Shown piece by piece: positions 1-8,771 of a DNA stretch of 64,000 nucleotides. The DNA comes from Rhodoplanes sp963724735 (GTDB lineage: Bacteria > Pseudomonadota > Alphaproteobacteria > Rhizobiales > Xanthobacteraceae): the NCBI GenBank assembly GCA_963724735.1, contig CAVRVX010000006.1:20561-84560 (forward strand), given 5' to 3'. Numbering within the stretch: the stretch's first letter is position 1; each line of letters starts with the position of its first letter. A model generated the notes under the pieces. It was not told the origin of the DNA and searched no databases. It was given only the letters and a program-made list of their open reading frames with translations. The position numbers and the translations under genes were made by a program.

Positions 1-738
1 GGCAAGGCGCTGCGCCATGCCGCGGTGCGCATCGCCGAAGGCCAAAGCGGCCCGATTCGCATCGCGCCCGACGACCTGTCCGCGATCCTCGGCCCGCCGC
101 AGTTCGAGAATGAAGCGGCGATGCGAACGAGCGTGCCGGGGGTTGCGACCGGCCTCGCATGGACGCCGGTCGGCGGCGACATCTTGTTCATCGAAGCAAC
201 CCGCGTTCCCGGCAGCGGCAGGCTGATCCTGACCGGGCAACTCGGCGAAGTGATGCGCGAGAGCGCGCAAGCCGCGCTCAGCATCGTCAAGAACCGCGCG
301 GAAGCGCTCGGCATCGATCCCGCCCGCTTCGAGAAGGCGGACATTCATATTCACGTGCCGGCCGGCGCCATTCCAAAGGACGGACCGAGCGCCGGAGTGG
401 CCATGTTTATTGCGCTCGTCTCGCTTCTGACCGACCGCACGGTGCGCAGCGACACGGCGATGACGGGCGAGATCAGCCTGCGCGGGCTCGTGCTCCCAGT
501 CGGCGGGATACGGGAAAAGGTCGTGGCCGCCCACCGGGCCGGGATTACGCGCGTCATGTTGCCGGCGCGGAACCGGAAGGACTTCGAGGATATTCCGGAA
601 TCGACGCGAACGCAGCTCGAGTTCGTCTGGCTCGAGCAGGTCGACCAGGCGGTGGCGTCGGCGTTGGAGTCGGGTTCCGAGGAGCGCAATTCGTCTACGG
701 ACGAGCCGCTCAAACGCCGGGCTGATGCGCGCAGGTGA
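1..738 (+). CDS. lon: Lon protease, C-terminal part (5' end outside window)
   Basis: The reading frame is open from base 1, so this is the 3' end of a longer gene. The protein carries the Lon-type serine protease domain: the catalytic Ser lies in PKDGPSAGVAM and the catalytic Lys in GGIREKVVAAHRAGI, the Ser-Lys dyad of ATP-dependent Lon (peptidase S16). The ATPase and N-terminal substrate domains must lie upstream. Lon is a cytoplasmic hexamer that degrades damaged and some regulatory proteins. The tail after the protease domain is short and charged, normal for the family. It converges on the TPP enzyme gene, whose stop lies about 20 bases downstream on the other strand. Confidence 0.93.
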   Translation, partial: GKALRHAAVRIAEGQSGPIRIAPDDLSAILGPPQFENEAAMRTSVPGVATGLAWTPVGGDILFIEATRVPGSGRLILTGQLGEVMRESAQAALSIVKNRAEALGIDPARFEKADIHIHVPAGAIPKDGPSAGVAMFIALVSLLTDRTVRSDTAMTGEISLRGLVLPVGGIREKVVAAHRAGITRVMLPARNRKDFEDIPESTRTQLEFVWLEQVDQAVASALESGSEERNSSTDEPLKRRADARR

Positions 739-758
739 CGTCGGGCAGAGGTTGCGCC

Positions 759-2444
759 CTAGCCGCCGTGCGCCGCGAGTGACGCATTGCGAATCTTGGA
801 GAGCGTGGTCGTGGGCGTGATCGCCTCGGGATCAATCCGAAGATGAATGATCGCAGGCTTGCCCGAAGCTTGCGCTGCGCGAAAGGCGTCGGCGAAATCC
901 TCGGTTCGCTCGACGGTGACGCCAAAGCCGCCGAAGGCGCGGGCATAGGCGGCAAAATCCGGGTTGCGCAGGGTCGTTGCGGAAATCCGTCCGGGATATT
1001 CGCGCTCCTGATGCATGCGGATAGTGCCGTAGATTGAGTTGTCGCAAACGATGATGACGACGGGCAGGTCGAACTGCACGGCCGTCGCGAATTCCTGACC
1101 GTTCATTAGGAAGTCGCCGTCGCCGGCGAACGCCACGGCGGTCCGCGCGGGATAAACCCGCTTCATGGCGATCGCTGCGGGCACGCCATAGCCCATGGAA
1201 CCCGAGATGGGCGCGATCTGCGTCGCAAAGCGGCGGAACCGGTAGAAGCGATGGATCCAGGCCGCGTAGTTGCCGGCGCCGTTGCACACGATCGCATCTG
1301 GCGGGAGAGTCTCGCGCAGCCACACCATGATCGCGCCGAGATTGACCGCGCCGGGCACTTCGGTCGGCTCTCCCGACCAGGCGAGATACTCGGCACGCGC
1401 CGTCTCGGTCTCCTCTCGCCAGGGAATCACGCGCGGCGGCGCAAGCTCGGCCGCCGCTGCGGCGAAGGCGGTCGGGGACGCATGGATGGCGAGATGCGGC
1501 CGGTAGACGCGACCAAGTTCCTCCGCCGCCGGGTGCACATGCACGAAGTTCATCTGCGGGGAGGGAATGTCTATCAGCGTATAGCCCTGCGACGGCAGTT
1601 CGCCGAGCCGTCCACCCACCATGAGAACGAGATCGGCCGCCTTGACGCGCGCGAGAAGCTTCGGATTGGGGGCAATTCCCAGATCGCCCGCGTAATTGGG
1701 AGAAAGCGCATCGAATAGATGCGCGCGGCGGAACGTGGTCGCGACCGGCAGCGCGAAACTTTCCGCAAACCGCGCGATGGCATCGCGCGCGGCGGTCGAC
1801 CACCGGCTGCCGCCGAGCAGCATGATCGGATGCTGCGCGGCGCAGAGCAGCGCGTGAAGCTTCGTCATCTCCGCTGCGCCGGGAGAGGTTTCGACAGGCT
1901 CGAAGGCCGGCGCGGGGGGCGTGGCGATCTGCTCCGTCAGCATATCCTCCGGCAGCGCGATCACTACCGGGCCGGGCCTCCCGCTCGTCGCCACATAGAA
2001 TGCGCGGGAGACGAACTCGGGCACGCGGGCGGGATCGTCGATCTCCGTCGCCCACTTGGCCATGCGGCCGAACATGGCGCGGAAGTCGACCTCCTGGAAC
2101 GCTTCGCGTTCGCGCATGTTGCGGCCGACCTGGCCGACGAACAGCAGCATCGGCGAGGAATCCTGCTGGGCGATATGGATGCCGGGCGAGGCGTTGGTGG
2201 CGCCCGGCCCGCGCGTGACGAAACACACGCCCGGATGGCCGGTCGCCTTGCCGACCGCTTCCGCCATCATCGCGGCGCCGCCCTCTTGACGGCACACCGT
2301 CACGTTGATCGGGCGATCATGGAACGCGTCGAGCACGGCCAGATAGCTCTCGCCCGGGACGCAGAAAACATGCTCGACGCCATTGACGATGAGCTGATCG
2401 ACCAGCGCCTCGGCGGCGGTGCGTTGATTGGCCTTCGGGCGCAT
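759..2444 (-). CDS. Thiamine-pyrophosphate-dependent enzyme, acetolactate synthase-like
   Basis: A protein of about 561 residues with the three-domain layout of the TPP enzyme family. The N-terminal PYR domain has VPGESYLAVLDAF, with the Glu that activates the cofactor, and the C-terminal PP domain has the metal/TPP motif starting GDGDFLMNG and ending CDNS. The family includes acetolactate synthase, benzoylformate decarboxylase and related 2-keto acid enzymes. Residues that decide the substrate cannot be read safely here, and no small regulatory subunit (ilvH) is adjacent, so a biosynthetic ilvB role is not supported. The start is the ATG of MRPKANQRTAAEAL; a longer frame upstream would run into the NIPSNAP gene. 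It probably forms a two-gene unit with that gene, 49 bases upstream. Confidence 0.82.
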   Translation of the reverse strand: MRPKANQRTAAEALVDQLIVNGVEHVFCVPGESYLAVLDAFHDRPINVTVCRQEGGAAMMAEAVGKATGHPGVCFVTRGPGATNASPGIHIAQQDSSPMLLFVGQVGRNMREREAFQEVDFRAMFGRMAKWATEIDDPARVPEFVSRAFYVATSGRPGPVVIALPEDMLTEQIATPPAPAFEPVETSPGAAEMTKLHALLCAAQHPIMLLGGSRWSTAARDAIARFAESFALPVATTFRRAHLFDALSPNYAGDLGIAPNPKLLARVKAADLVLMVGGRLGELPSQGYTLIDIPSPQMNFVHVHPAAEELGRVYRPHLAIHASPTAFAAAAAELAPPRVIPWREETETARAEYLAWSGEPTEVPGAVNLGAIMVWLRETLPPDAIVCNGAGNYAAWIHRFYRFRRFATQIAPISGSMGYGVPAAIAMKRVYPARTAVAFAGDGDFLMNGQEFATAVQFDLPVVIIVCDNSIYGTIRMHQEREYPGRISATTLRNPDFAAYARAFGGFGVTVERTEDFADAFRAAQASGKPAIIHLRIDPEAITPTTTLSKIRNASLAAHGG

Positions 2445-2493
2445 GGTGTGGCAATCCTGCCCGGACTCGCTCCGCCGTCGATGCGCCAAGATC

Positions 2494-2829
2494 TCAGCGC
2501 GTAATCGGCGCGAACGGCGCCGGAATCATCAGACACGTGCGCTGTTCGAGCAGATGCCCGGCCTCGGCGTTGAGGCGCATATAGGTTTGCCATTCCGGAT
2601 CGGCGAACATGTTCGCCCGCTTGCGGGCCCGGTCGGCCGCGTCCTCATAGGCCCACAAATGCACCAACGTGTTGAGTTCGCCCGTTTCGCTGAACAGATA
2701 GGCGAGCGGCTTGCCGAGATGGCGCGTCTGTGCGGCCATGCCGTTCTTCTGATAGAGCTCGAGATAAGCGGGGACTGATCCCGGCTTCAGACGATAGGTT
2801 CGGTGATCGACAAGCACGCTCTCCTCCAT
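2494..2829 (-). CDS. NIPSNAP family protein
   Basis: A 111-residue single-domain protein of the NIPSNAP type (dimeric alpha/beta-barrel ferredoxin-like fold). The N-terminal VDHRTYRLKPG and the central LVHLWAYEDAADRARKR are typical of small bacterial NIPSNAP proteins. Their biochemical role is poorly defined. It sits directly upstream of the TPP enzyme gene on the same strand, so a shared transcript is likely, but nothing in the sequence shows a joint reaction. Confidence 0.75.
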   Translation of the reverse strand: MEESVLVDHRTYRLKPGSVPAYLELYQKNGMAAQTRHLGKPLAYLFSETGELNTLVHLWAYEDAADRARKRANMFADPEWQTYMRLNAEAGHLLEQRTCLMIPAPFAPITR

Positions 2830-2995
2830 GATTGCGCGGGCGGGTGATGGAACGTGCGATCATTCGGCCCGGCGGCGCGGTGTCAATGGAGCGGGCCGGG
2901 GCATGACGCTTCGCCCGGCGGCGGATGGCGGGCGCGACGCAAACGTGATGCACGCGCTTTCTCCGCACCCGGGCCGCGACCGGCCGAGCGACGCC

Positions 2996-3478
2996 TCAAT
3001 CCCTTTCGAGCCCACCGATGTGGTGCTGGGAGTAAAGCTCGACGCCGAGCTTGGCGACGAGGTCCAATTGCGTTTCGAGGAAGTCGATGTGCTCCTCCTC
3101 GTCGCTCATCAGGCTCTCGAACAAGTCGCGCGAGACGTAATCCTTGACGCTGTGGCAGTAGGTCGCCGCTTCCTCGTAAAGGGCGCGCGCCGAAACCTCC
3201 GCCGCGAGGTCACACTCCAAAACCTCCTTCACGTTCTGGCCGATATGCAGCGGGTCGAGCACCTGCATGTTGGGGAAGCCTTCGAGGAAGATGATGCGTT
3301 GAACGAACCGGTCCGCGTGTTGCATCTCCTCGATCGATTCCTTGCGCCACTGCTTGGCCAGCGACAGGAACCCCCAGTTCTCCAGCATGCGATAATGCAC
3401 CCAGTACTGATTGACTGCGGTCATCTCGCTCCGGAGACCCTTGTTGAGATACTCAATGACCTTGGCATCGCCCTTCAT
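2996..3478 (-). CDS. bfr: Bacterioferritin
   Basis: A 160-residue ferritin-like protein of normal Bfr length. It has all six di-iron ferroxidase ligands at the expected positions (Glu18, Glu51, His54, Glu94, Glu127, His130) and Met52, the axial ligand of the inter-subunit haem. Bfr assembles into a 24-subunit shell that oxidises and stores iron in the cytoplasm. The ATG at 3478 is preceded by a GGAGC ribosome site. The partner ferredoxin gene bfd lies about 150 bases upstream on the same strand, a common pairing because Bfd supplies electrons to release iron from Bfr. Confidence 0.95.
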   Translation of the reverse strand: MKGDAKVIEYLNKGLRSEMTAVNQYWVHYRMLENWGFLSLAKQWRKESIEEMQHADRFVQRIIFLEGFPNMQVLDPLHIGQNVKEVLECDLAAEVSARALYEEAATYCHSVKDYVSRDLFESLMSDEEEHIDFLETQLDLVAKLGVELYSQHHIGGLERD

Positions 3479-3632
3479 ACGACCCGCTCCGTTCCTGCAA
3501 ATTGCGCGTCGCCTTGGCTAGACCGCGCAGCCCCGCAAACTGATGGATGGCGCAGGCCGTGGCAAGTGGAGGGGTGCATCAAAATTGGACCGGCGCAGCC
3601 GACAGGGCCGTCCGCCAGTCGGACGCACTCGG

Positions 3633-3887
3633 CTAGGCGAAGGCCGGGGCGTCCGTTGGGTCGACGCCGACGGCGTCATTTGCCAGGGCGCGCGGGCAGC
3701 AGGAGCAGTCGCCCGAACAGGGGCTCTTCAGCTGGTCCATAATCCGCCTGATCGTGCGGGCGCACCGCCCGCATTGCGCACTGCAGCCGAGACAGCCATA
3801 GATTTGGCTCGTCATCCGCGCCCCATTCGTGCGCAACACCGCCCGAATTTGATGGTCCGACAGGACGTTGCAGGAACAGATGATCAT
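3633..3887 (-). CDS. bfd: Bacterioferritin-associated ferredoxin
   Basis: An 84-residue BFD-like [2Fe-2S] protein. The cluster ligands are visible as Cys4, Cys6, Cys39 and Cys42 (CSC near the N-terminus, then CGRC), the spacing of the BFD fold. It has a C-terminal extension of about 25 residues rich in Cys (CSGDCSCC), which some alphaproteobacterial homologues carry. Bfd reduces the Bfr core so that stored iron can be mobilised. It precedes bfr on the same strand. A Fur-like palindrome lies about 55 bases upstream of its start, which suggests iron-dependent control of bfd and possibly bfr. Confidence 0.92.
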   Translation of the reverse strand: MIICSCNVLSDHQIRAVLRTNGARMTSQIYGCLGCSAQCGRCARTIRRIMDQLKSPCSGDCSCCPRALANDAVGVDPTDAPAFA

Positions 3888-3942
3888 TCGGCGCGACTTC
3901 CTTCGGGCATCGATGGCGGCACCACCACGGCTTGCTCATTGA

Positions 3943-3961
3943 GATAATGCAGATGCTATTC
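3943..3961 (-). promoter_or_regulatory. Candidate Fur/iron-responsive operator upstream of bfd
   Basis: On the minus strand the 19-mer GAATAGCATCTGCATTATC matches the classical 19-bp Fur consensus at 13 of 19 positions by eye and is roughly palindromic. It lies about 55 bases before the bfd start, inside an A+T-rich promoter-like stretch. In Rhizobiales such boxes may be read by Fur/Mur or Irr; which regulator acts here cannot be told from sequence. Confidence 0.5.
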
Positions 3962-4506
3962 GTTTGCAAAAGGAAACGTGTATTTAGAAGCAGTATACGC
4001 TCGATGTATTTGTTGTTTGCAGCTCACGTCTATCAAGATAGATATTTGTCATTCCAAGATGTTGTCCGAGACGGATAGTAGCTTATTTGAATAATAAATG
4101 CAACGCTCGCTGTTGAGCGGTCATTTGATATCAAGCGGCTCGCTCAGTGAGGCGCTTGGCTCGCTTTCAGTGAATAATTAATTGTTGTGAAAACTCGCTA
4201 ATTACTTGGATGCTCTGTCGAGCAACCCCTCCCGCCGGTTGGGCGAGCGCCTGAGTGCGAATACGTATCCTGCGACGTCAATCGGGCAACGCCCCGAGCG
4301 GCGGCCCGCGATAAACGGCCGCGGGACAAGTGAGAGCAGTTCCCAGGGTGGCGCCATTGTCCGATCCCGACATGACGACCATGCTCTGACCCGTCTTCGG
4401 AAGGCCAGAAACAGCGCCGCGGTTCACCTGTCTATCCCTCGACCCGTGCAGCGGAGATGATAGACACGAACAATCGCAGCTTTCCTCGCGTGTAAAGGCC
4501 ACCGCG
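3962..4506. other. Intergenic region, A+T-rich in its first 240 bases
   Basis: Between bfd and the lyase gene. Bases 3960-4205 are strikingly A+T-rich for this genome and probably hold promoters for bfd on the minus strand. Bases 4206-4506 return to high G+C and contain only short frames with no recognisable protein. No tRNA, repeat or clear terminator was seen. Confidence 0.5.
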
Positions 4507-5865
4507 ATGCCTGCAAGCGCCATCGATACCGCGATCTTCCGCGCCATGTTCGCGACCGAACCCATGCGACGGGTCTTCGCGGACGACAGCCGCATCCAGA
4601 AATATCTCGATATCGAGGCGGCGCTCGCCCGGGCGCAAGCGCGGCTCGGCATCATCCCGCAGGAGGCCGCGGACGAAATCGGCCGCCACTGTGTCCTCGA
4701 CCAGATCGACCTGACCGCGCTTGCCTCGGACACCGCGACGGTCGGCGTTCCGGTGCAGCCGCTCGTCAACCAATTGGTGCGGCTGTGCCGCGACGGGCTC
4801 GGCGAATGGAGCCATTACGGCGCGACCACCCAGGACGTGATGGACACGGCGACTGTCCTGCAAATTCGCGAGGCGCTGGCTTTGATCGAAGCAGACATGG
4901 CGGCGATCATGGAAGGGCTGGCCGGGCTCGCCCGCGCCCACCGCGACACGGTCATGGCGGGCCGCAGCTATCTGCAGCAGGCGCTTCCCACCACCTTCGG
5001 CCATAAGGTCGCTGGCCTGCTCGCCGTCTTTCTCCGCCACCGTCAACGGCTCGAGGAGATCAAGCCGCGGCTTCTGGTCGGCCAGTTCGGCGGCGCCGTC
5101 GGCACGCTCGCCTCGCTCGGCGCTCTCGGGCTCGATGTGCAGGCCGCCCTGATGCGGGAACTCGGGCTCGGAATAGCCGAGATGTCCTGGCACAGCGCGC
5201 GCGACCGCATCGCCGAAATCGGCGCATTCCTCGGCCTGCTGACCGCCACCTGCGCCAAGCTTGCGCTCGACGTAAAGCTCCTGGCGCAGACCGAGGTGGA
5301 GGAAGCCGCCGAGCCGCCCGCGCCCGGTCGCGGCTCCTCGAGCACCATGCCGCACAAGCGCAATCCGGTTGCATCGACTCTCATCAGCGCGGCGGCGGCA
5401 GTCGTGCGCCAGCACGTCGCCGCGCTGTTGGAGGCGATGGTCGGGGACCATGAGCGCGCGAGCGGCGCATGGCAGATCGAGTGGATCGCCGTTCCGGAGA
5501 TTTTCTGCCTTTCCGCCGCGATCCTCGCGCATACGCGGGCCCTCGCCAGTGGACTGCGGGTCGATCGCGAGCGGATGCGGGCCAATCTGGACGCGACGCG
5601 CGGGCTCGTTATGGCCGAGGCGGTGACGATGGCGCTTGCCCCGCAACTGGGCCGTCACCGCGCCCACCATCTCGTCTCCGAGATGTCCAAACAGGTGATC
5701 GCGACCGGCCGTCCACTCGCCGATCTGCTGGCCGAGAATGCAGAAATCGCCCGCCATCTCGATCGCGCCGCGATTGTGCGGCTCACCGACCCCGCGACCT
5801 ATCTCGGCGTGGCCGGCGAGATGGTCGATCGCGTGCTTGCGCTGTACGAAACCGATACCGGATGA
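4507..5865 (+). CDS. Class II fumarase/aspartase superfamily lyase, PcaB-like
   Basis: A 452-residue protein with the superfamily signature SSSTMPHKRNPV (flexible catalytic loop), an ATTQDVMDTA region and a WHSARDRIAEIG segment that resembles 3-carboxy-cis,cis-muconate cycloisomerase (PcaB, protocatechuate branch of the beta-ketoadipate pathway). Adenylosuccinate lyase is the main alternative; the length and the WHSxRDR segment favour PcaB. No other pca genes are adjacent, so pathway context does not confirm the substrate. The ATG at 4507 gives the usual N-terminus (AIFRAMFATEPMR). Confidence 0.72.
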   Translation: MPASAIDTAIFRAMFATEPMRRVFADDSRIQKYLDIEAALARAQARLGIIPQEAADEIGRHCVLDQIDLTALASDTATVGVPVQPLVNQLVRLCRDGLGEWSHYGATTQDVMDTATVLQIREALALIEADMAAIMEGLAGLARAHRDTVMAGRSYLQQALPTTFGHKVAGLLAVFLRHRQRLEEIKPRLLVGQFGGAVGTLASLGALGLDVQAALMRELGLGIAEMSWHSARDRIAEIGAFLGLLTATCAKLALDVKLLAQTEVEEAAEPPAPGRGSSSTMPHKRNPVASTLISAAAAVVRQHVAALLEAMVGDHERASGAWQIEWIAVPEIFCLSAAILAHTRALASGLRVDRERMRANLDATRGLVMAEAVTMALAPQLGRHRAHHLVSEMSKQVIATGRPLADLLAENAEIARHLDRAAIVRLTDPATYLGVAGEMVDRVLALYETDTG

Positions 5866-5956
5866 TCGGCTGTATCTGCTAAAACGCGTCCGCAATCGCC
5901 AGCCATTCGGCGCTCGCCTTGTGGCAGCTTCGGAACGCGGGCGGCAAGGGCTCACG

Positions 5957-6433
5957 ATGTTCGACGAACTCAAGGCGCTGTTCAAAGACTTAACGGGGGG
6001 CGAGAAGCATCCGGCGCGCTTCGGCCCGGACGACGTTCGGGTCGCAGCCGCCGCCCTCATGGTGCACGTGGCGACGCTCGATGGCGACCTTACGCCGACC
6101 GAGCGGACGAAGCTGCATGACCTGCTAAAGACCCGCTTCAAGCTCGACGATGCCGCCACCACGGAGTTGATCGACGCCGCGGTCGACGCCGATCACGAGG
6201 CGGTCGATTTCTATCATTTCACCAGCCTGCTCATGCGCATGCTCGATGAGGAGCAACGCCGCCGGGTCGTCGCCATGATGTGGGAGATGGTTTTCGCCGC
6301 CGGCAATGTCACGGAGTTCGAGGACAACGTGATGTGGCGCGTCGCCGATCTGCTCGGCGTATCCAATCGCGAGCGCATCGCCTTGCGCCGGACGATCGCG
6401 GGCGGGGCGAGCGACGAAGATCTCAAGTCGTAA
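5957..6433 (+). CDS. TerB family (DjlA N-terminal-like) protein
   Basis: A 158-residue all-helical protein matching the TerB/tellurite-resistance domain: an acidic helix segment VHVATLDGDLTPTER, then helices with DADHEAVDFYHFTSLLMR and a conserved EDNVMWRVADLLGVS near the end. Members may bind metals through the acidic residues, but the cellular role in alphaproteobacteria is unknown. The start chosen is the ATG of MFDELKALFKDL; the longer open frame upstream overlaps the lyase gene. It is followed on the same strand by a GATase1 gene. Confidence 0.78.
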   Translation: MFDELKALFKDLTGGEKHPARFGPDDVRVAAAALMVHVATLDGDLTPTERTKLHDLLKTRFKLDDAATTELIDAAVDADHEAVDFYHFTSLLMRMLDEEQRRRVVAMMWEMVFAAGNVTEFEDNVMWRVADLLGVSNRERIALRRTIAGGASDEDLKS

Positions 6434-6558
6434 AGGTGCGGCCGATATGACACAGCCCGCACAATTCGCGTCATGACCAATGCAGTTGGAACGTGACTTG
6501 CTTTCGCCAAAGTGATCGAATTCACAGAACGCCGGAACTCTTCGCTGCAGAAAGCTGC

Positions 6559-7341
6559 ATGACCAAGCCTGTTCTCCTCATTCTCCACCAGGAGCGCTCG
6601 ACCCCCGGTCGCGTCGGCCATCATCTCAAGGCACGCGGCGTGCCGATGGATGTTCGGCGTCCGCGCTTTGGAGAGCCGCTGCCAGCCACGCTTGCCGGGC
6701 ATGCGGGCGTCGTCGTGTTCGGTGGACCGATGAGCGCCAATGATCCGGACGACTTCATTCGAAACGAGATCGACTGGCTCGCGGCGCCATTGCGGGAGGA
6801 GAAGCCGCTGTTGGGCATCTGTCTCGGCGCGCAAATGCTCGCAAGGCATCTCGGCGCCTGCGTCGGCCCCCATCCGGAAGGCAAAGCGGAGATCGGTTAT
6901 TACCCGATCCGGCCGACGGAGGACGGGCTTCGCGCCTGCCCCGCGTGGCCGAGCCATGTCTATCAATGGCATCGCGAGGGCGTGGAGCTGCCGCACGGGG
7001 CGCGCCTGCTCGCCCGCGGCGACCTGTTTGAAGTGCAGGCCTTCGCCTATGGGCGGGCAGCCTACGGCATCCAGTTTCACGCCGAGGTCACCCACGCCAT
7101 GATGTGCCGCTGGACGACGCGGGGACACGAGCGGCTGTCGCTGCCCGGCGCCAAATCGCGCCTCGAACACTTCGCCGACCGGCCGGTCTATGACGCGGCC
7201 ATCCGTGCCTGGCTCGCCGATTTCCTGGATCGCTGGATTACACCTGCGCCCGCTGCGCCGCGCGCTCGCTCTGTGAGGGGGCCTGCCGCTCTGGCGGCTT
7301 GCCGCAACGACACCGTCACGACTCAAAGCGTGGGCTCTTAG
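6559..7341 (+). CDS. Class I glutamine amidotransferase-like protein
   Basis: A 260-residue GATase1 domain protein, stand-alone (no synthetase domain). The nucleophile elbow GICLGAQ places Cys88, and GIQFHAEV gives His174 and Glu176, so the catalytic triad is complete. The oxyanion strand VVVFGGPMSA is also present. Such stand-alone proteins include gamma-glutamyl hydrolases and GMP-synthase-like amidotransferases; the substrate is not evident. The start is taken at MTKPVLLILH; an upstream ATG would add 22 atypical residues. The C-terminal tail after the domain is low-complexity (Pro/Ala/Arg). Confidence 0.78.
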   Translation: MTKPVLLILHQERSTPGRVGHHLKARGVPMDVRRPRFGEPLPATLAGHAGVVVFGGPMSANDPDDFIRNEIDWLAAPLREEKPLLGICLGAQMLARHLGACVGPHPEGKAEIGYYPIRPTEDGLRACPAWPSHVYQWHREGVELPHGARLLARGDLFEVQAFAYGRAAYGIQFHAEVTHAMMCRWTTRGHERLSLPGAKSRLEHFADRPVYDAAIRAWLADFLDRWITPAPAAPRARSVRGPAALAACRNDTVTTQSVGS

Positions 7342-7416
7342 CTGCAACGCGGCCATGCCAGCGGAGGCATCACGTCAAATGCACCCGGCCGAGCCGCATT
7401 GACAGCGAGGGCTCTC

Positions 7417-8022
7417 TCACCGAGCCGTGTGCGCGTCGATCATCCTTTCGCCCATCCTGATGAGACGGTCGCCGAACCCCTTCGTGCCCATGATCTGCGC
7501 CGTCACGCGCGCACCTTCGAGCATCAGGAATAGTTCGTCCGCCAGCATTTCCGGCTCCTCCAGCCCGGCGGCCGCGCAGAGTTGAACGAGGCGTTCGCGC
7601 TGTGAGGTCTTGAACGCTTCGATCACGCGCCGTGCCGGATGGTCCTTTTCGGGAAGTTCGACGGCGGCATTCGCCAACGCGCAGCCGCGCTCGTCACTGC
7701 CCACCACGCGGCCGGCCATGTCGTGAAGCCAGGCACGAACTTGCGCGAGCGGCTCTCCCGGATGATCGGCTTCGCGCCGGTCCCAATTCGCCTTGGCCTT
7801 GTCGGCAAGACATCGAAGGTATTCTGCAACCAGCTCGTCCTTGGACGGGAAGTGCCGGTAGAGCGTCATCTTATTCGTTTTGGCCGCCTCAGCGATCGTT
7901 TCCACCCCCACTGCTCGAATGCCGTGACGATAAAAAAGGTCTGAGGCAGCCGCAAGGATGCGCTCCCTCGGTGAAATTCTTTCGTGTTTATCGACACTTG
8001 TTATTTTTGCTGCCGTGCTCAT
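7417..8022 (-). CDS. TetR/AcrR family transcriptional regulator
   Basis: A repressor of about 201 residues. The N-terminal helix-turn-helix is clear: RERILAAASDLFYRHGIRAV, then VETIAEAAKTNKMTLYRHFPSKDELV. The C-terminal half is the variable ligand-binding and dimer domain. The start at 8022 is chosen because AAGGGGA precedes that ATG; a further ATG at 8040 would place the ribosome site inside the gene. It is transcribed away from an EmrA/EmrB-type efflux pair, and two near-identical palindrome-containing sites fill the gap, the usual layout for a repressor controlling itself and the pump. Confidence 0.9.
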   Translation of the reverse strand: MSTAAKITSVDKHERISPRERILAAASDLFYRHGIRAVGVETIAEAAKTNKMTLYRHFPSKDELVAEYLRCLADKAKANWDRREADHPGEPLAQVRAWLHDMAGRVVGSDERGCALANAAVELPEKDHPARRVIEAFKTSQRERLVQLCAAAGLEEPEMLADELFLMLEGARVTAQIMGTKGFGDRLIRMGERMIDAHTAR

Positions 8023-8040
8023 TAATTTTCCCCTTGACAT

Positions 8041-8092
8041 AGGTGTGACCGGTCAGTAACTAACGCCACAGATAGGTGTTACCGGTCAGTAC
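8041..8092. promoter_or_regulatory. Tandem TetR operators (two copies of AGGTGTnACCGGTCAGTA)
   Basis: Two copies of the 18-base motif lie at 8041-8058 and 8074-8091, 33 bases apart. Each contains the palindromic core TGACCGGTCA or its variant TTACCGGTCA. They overlap the region just upstream of the TetR start and face the efflux genes. A 33-base spacing puts both on about the same DNA face (three turns), consistent with two repressor dimers. The match to this regulator is inferred from position. Confidence 0.7.
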
Positions 8093-8167
8093 CACAAGTC
8101 CCGCGAAGAGTCATCCGTTTTTCACCGTACGGACCGGTGGGAGCGGCCAAGAAGAAGGATCACCCCC

Positions 8168-8431
8168 GTGAAGCACAAAGCAGCCCGCGCTTTGGGAATT
8201 GCTCTGAGCCTCATCGCCTTCGCAATCGGCGGAAGCCAGCAGGGCGGGCTCAACGTGATGGTCGACCAGATCAGAGCGATCGGGACCCGACAGTGGCTCG
8301 GCCTGATGGCGGGATCAATTGTCGGCAACACGCCCGCGATTGCGCCCTTGACCGAGCGGATCGCCCGCTCGCTCTCCGGCCGGGCCGCGCTTACCGACGC
8401 GACCAGCACCGACAGCGGCAATACCGTGTGA
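8168..8431 (+). CDS. Small putative exported protein in the efflux locus
   Basis: An 87-residue frame starting at GTG with GAAGGA eight bases upstream. The N-terminus (KHKAARALGIALSLIAFAIGG) looks like a signal peptide or single membrane helix; the rest is unrecognised. It is the first frame after the twin operators and reads the same way as the pump genes. That makes it a candidate small member of the regulon, but coding is supported only by start-site context. Confidence 0.4.
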   Translation: MKHKAARALGIALSLIAFAIGGSQQGGLNVMVDQIRAIGTRQWLGLMAGSIVGNTPAIAPLTERIARSLSGRAALTDATSTDSGNTV

Positions 8432-8771
8432 TTTTTTGATCAAACCCCCGCAAAAACAATGGAGCAAAAAATTGTCCAGAACTCTTTATGCCACGCGCGA
8501 CGACCCGTGCGACACGAGCTGGACAGCGCGCCGCGCCAAGCTCGACGTAATCACTGCAGCCATGCTGACCGGCGGCGCGAGCGGCGGATGGGGAATGGCC
8601 AGAGCCCTGAAACCGCAAGCGGCCCGTCGAATAGACACACGGCCCGCATGCGCAGTCGGCGAAGTACAAGCGCAAATGACGGTGCGATCGGAACCCAGGG
8701 AGGGCTCGGATGGAGCCGGATCCTGGGTTGCCGCCTTCGGCCTGTTGTAGGGCCGGGTTGGAGCCATTGCC
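8432..8771. other. 340-base gap before the efflux adaptor gene
   Basis: No recognisable gene. A 104-codon frame starting at a TTG spans most of it but has no family features and an Arg-rich composition typical of a non-coding high-G+C frame. No ribosome site stands out until the emrA-like gene. Confidence 0.4.

Noticed and set aside
4206..4460. 84-codon frame before the lyase gene
   Set aside because: No ribosome site, no family features, Arg/Ser/Pro-rich composition typical of chance frames.
4432..6162. 576-codon open frame on the minus strand
   Set aside because: Antisense of the PcaB-like lyase and the TerB gene.
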